This document shows positions 62,793 through 64,000 of a DNA stretch of 64,000 bases, piece by piece. The stretch is taken from positions 1,761,001 to 1,825,000 of the forward strand of contig NZ_CP036281.1 in the NCBI RefSeq assembly GCF_007750395.1, written 5' to 3'. This stretch comes from Polystyrenella longa (GTDB taxonomy: Bacteria > Planctomycetota > Planctomycetia > Planctomycetales > Planctomycetaceae). Under the pieces are notes generated by a model. The model had not been told where the DNA came from. It did not search any database and saw only the letters and a list, made by a program, of their open reading frames with translations. Every line of letters begins with the position of its first letter. Positions within the stretch are counted from its first letter, which is position 1. The translations under genes were made by a program, and so were the position numbers.

Positions 62793-63425
62793 TTACTCTT
62801 CATCTTTGTCAGAACTTTTGCCCGCCAGTTCTGGCTCGGTGGGGGCGTCTTCGTCCTCTTCTTCAGTGAGATCCTCGACGGTCGGTTTGATCACGTGAGC
62901 AACCATGATGGACGCGTCTTCCAGCAAGGTGACGTTTTCAGGCAATTTCAAGTCGCCGACAGTCAGCTCGTCTCCGATATTCATGTCTGAAATGCGGACA
63001 ACGAGTTCGTGCGGAATAGAGATCGCAGGGCACTCAATGGACAAACGACGATGCATCTGTTCCAGAGAACCACCCTCGGTCACCCCGTGAGCCAAGCCTT
63101 TGAGAACAATGTTGATTTCCACCTGAACACGTTCATTCGGGTCGACACGCTGGAAGTCGACATGGTTAATGTTGACTCCGAAGGTGTCCCAATGCAATTG
63201 GGTAATGACGGCTGTTTCCGTTTTCCCGTCCAGCTGCAAATCGACGACTTTATCGTGTGATTGCAGAATGGAGTCGATGTCTTCCCGCTTTACCGTAACA
63301 GGGACAGAATCCTGTTTATGACCGAAAACAATTCCGGGAACAAGATTTTGAGCCCGCAGTTTGCGGCTGGCACGGCTGCCGATTTCGGACCGTTTTTCAA
63401 CGTCGAGATTGATTGCACTGGTCAT
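62793..63425 (-). CDS. rplY: 50S ribosomal protein L25/general stress protein Ctc
   Basis: A 210-residue bL25 protein of the long (TL5/CTC) type, which binds 5S rRNA. The N-terminal domain is SEIGSRASRKLRAQNLVPGIVFGHKQ; the C-terminal beta domain includes HWDTFGVNINHVDFQRVD, VNIVLKG-like EINIVLKGLAHGV and VVRISDMNIGDELTVGDLKLP. The tail (VEDLTEEEDEDAPTEPE) is strongly acidic. The ATG at 63425 is chosen over an upstream TTG at 63461. It is the first gene of the leftward translation/replication block. Confidence 0.96.
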   Translation of the reverse strand: MTSAINLDVEKRSEIGSRASRKLRAQNLVPGIVFGHKQDSVPVTVKREDIDSILQSHDKVVDLQLDGKTETAVITQLHWDTFGVNINHVDFQRVDPNERVQVEINIVLKGLAHGVTEGGSLEQMHRRLSIECPAISIPHELVVRISDMNIGDELTVGDLKLPENVTLLEDASIMVAHVIKPTVEDLTEEEDEDAPTEPELAGKSSDKDEE

Positions 63426-63886
63426 GACTGAATCTCCGATCAGTCTCCAGAGTGTGGGCAACTGATCGTAAAATGATGTAACGTGTTCGTGGGAAATATC
63501 TTATGGGAAATCTTCAGCCGAGCAAACTCGACTGGAATCAGCTATAAGAAGGGAGACTGTATCGTTCAGCGGACCTTGCAATACAGTGATCCGGTATCCG
63601 TACGGACGCTATACCATCCGCAAAGCCGGAAAACGACACAAGATAATAAGTGCCGTCCGACACTGCAAGTAACGGGTTATGCTTTTTTCTCCACCAACAG
63701 GGCATTATTGCTGCTGATTTCCCTGTTTTAGGCTCTCGCTGCTCGTTTTAACCCGAGAACCTTTGTTTTTGTCTTATTCGACTCAATTCTGTTCTTCTCT
63801 AGTCATTAACAGAGGGTAAAGTTGGATTGAGAATTGTGCGTGGAAAATCTGAGTGGGAAAAGCGGGAAATCTGACGGGATGACCGT
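63426..63886. other. Intergenic, about 460 bp, upstream of rplY
   Basis: No gene is supported; an 82-codon frame on the plus strand at 63483-63731 has no recognisable family. The region should hold the rplY promoter on the minus strand, but no clear -35/-10 pair was found. An 8-bp palindrome CCGTACGG lies inside GGTAT/ATACC arms near 63590-63612. Confidence 0.4.
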
Positions 63887-63892
63887 TATAAT
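63887..63892 (+). promoter_or_regulatory. Candidate -10 box TATAAT of a rightward gene
   Basis: A perfect TATAAT is followed by AGGAACC. No convincing -35 hexamer lies 16-18 bases upstream. It would place a transcription start near 63899, about 70 bases before the ATG at 63970. Confidence 0.3.
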
Positions 63893-63969
63893 AGGAACCA
63901 TGGCGCGCTCGCCACGTCTTAACAGAAACTGGGAAGGCGGAGCTGGCACGGTTGGGAAGTCATACAAGA

Positions 63970-64000
63970 ATGAAACTACTGTCGCACCGACGGAGGTTTC
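63970..64000 (+). CDS. Possible start of a rightward gene (cut by window edge)
   Basis: An ATG at 63970 opens a frame that begins MKLLSHRRRF and runs out of the window. The HRRRF stretch could be the start of a twin-arginine signal. A second, overlapping frame from the ATG at 63900 (MARSPRLNRNW...) is also still open at the edge, so the choice is unsettled. Only ten codons are visible, and the call rests on a plausible N-terminus and the TATAAT upstream. Confidence 0.22.
   Translation, partial: MKLLSHRRRF

Overview
The window looks like a chromosomal segment of a planctomycete (Planctomycetota, probably order Planctomycetales). This rests on several gene families seen together: a large secreted DUF1549/DUF1553 cytochrome next to a Tat-exported DUF1501 protein, very large membrane-anchored proteins of unknown function, a MoxR/DUF58/von Willebrand cluster extended by many secreted proteins, and an elongation factor G with the [10 protein letters not shown]-loop of the group shared by planctomycetes, spirochaetes, deltaproteobacteria and mitochondria. 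No insertion sequence, prophage, CRISPR array or rRNA was seen. One tRNA (His, GTG) is present.

Layout. 1-2.8 kb: 3' end of ileS (type 2), a PaiB-like flavin protein and a methyltransferase. 2.8-5.6 kb, minus strand: a three-gene set that looks like a reactive-sulfur response (ArsR-type repressor, rhodanese with membrane tail, CoA-disulfide reductase fused to rhodanese), with an AT-rich inverted repeat and a long-range 11-bp inverted repeat upstream. 5.8-9.7 kb: tRNA-His, a TrmH-type methyltransferase, a Cys-rich outer-membrane barrel protein, a lipoprotein and trmL. 9.8-22.3 kb: an apparent polysaccharide-use region with a DUF5722 glycosidase-like protein, a secreted FG-GAP protein, the DUF1549/DUF1553 cytochrome, DUF1501 protein, CE15-type esterase, Tat metallophosphoesterase and a secreted esterase. 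22.5-23.7 kb: a sulfatase-fold protein lacking the catalytic Cys/Ser motif.

24.1-42.7 kb is the most unusual part. It is a same-strand run of MoxR ATPase, DUF58, two membrane vWA proteins, a large membrane coiled-coil protein, a secreted Gln-rich coiled-coil protein with a 15-bp tandem repeat, a helical-repeat protein, an NPCBM-like protein, and then three consecutive trypsin-fold proteins. The first has an intact His-Asp-Ser triad. The second appears to have lost its Ser. The third has lost Asp and Ser and is fused to two PDZ domains and an alpha/beta-hydrolase-like domain. My inference is an envelope chaperone/protein-quality machine in which proteolytic sites were turned into binding modules. 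uppP follows.

43.7-54.1 kb, minus strand: two overlapping genes for giant membrane proteins of about 1180 and 2260 residues. The larger one reads as two copies of the smaller one's architecture, with what looks like a buried signal peptide at the join. 54.6-63.4 kb, minus strand: inositol-phosphatase family protein, fusA, and the information-processing block rplY-pth-rpsF-ssb-rplI-dnaB with clear terminators after rplI and fusA. The final 0.5 kb holds a TATAAT-like element and perhaps the start of another gene.

Protein families were assigned from motifs read by eye, so distant assignments (DUF5722, DUF4175-like, NPCBM-like, CE15-like) are less certain than the housekeeping genes.
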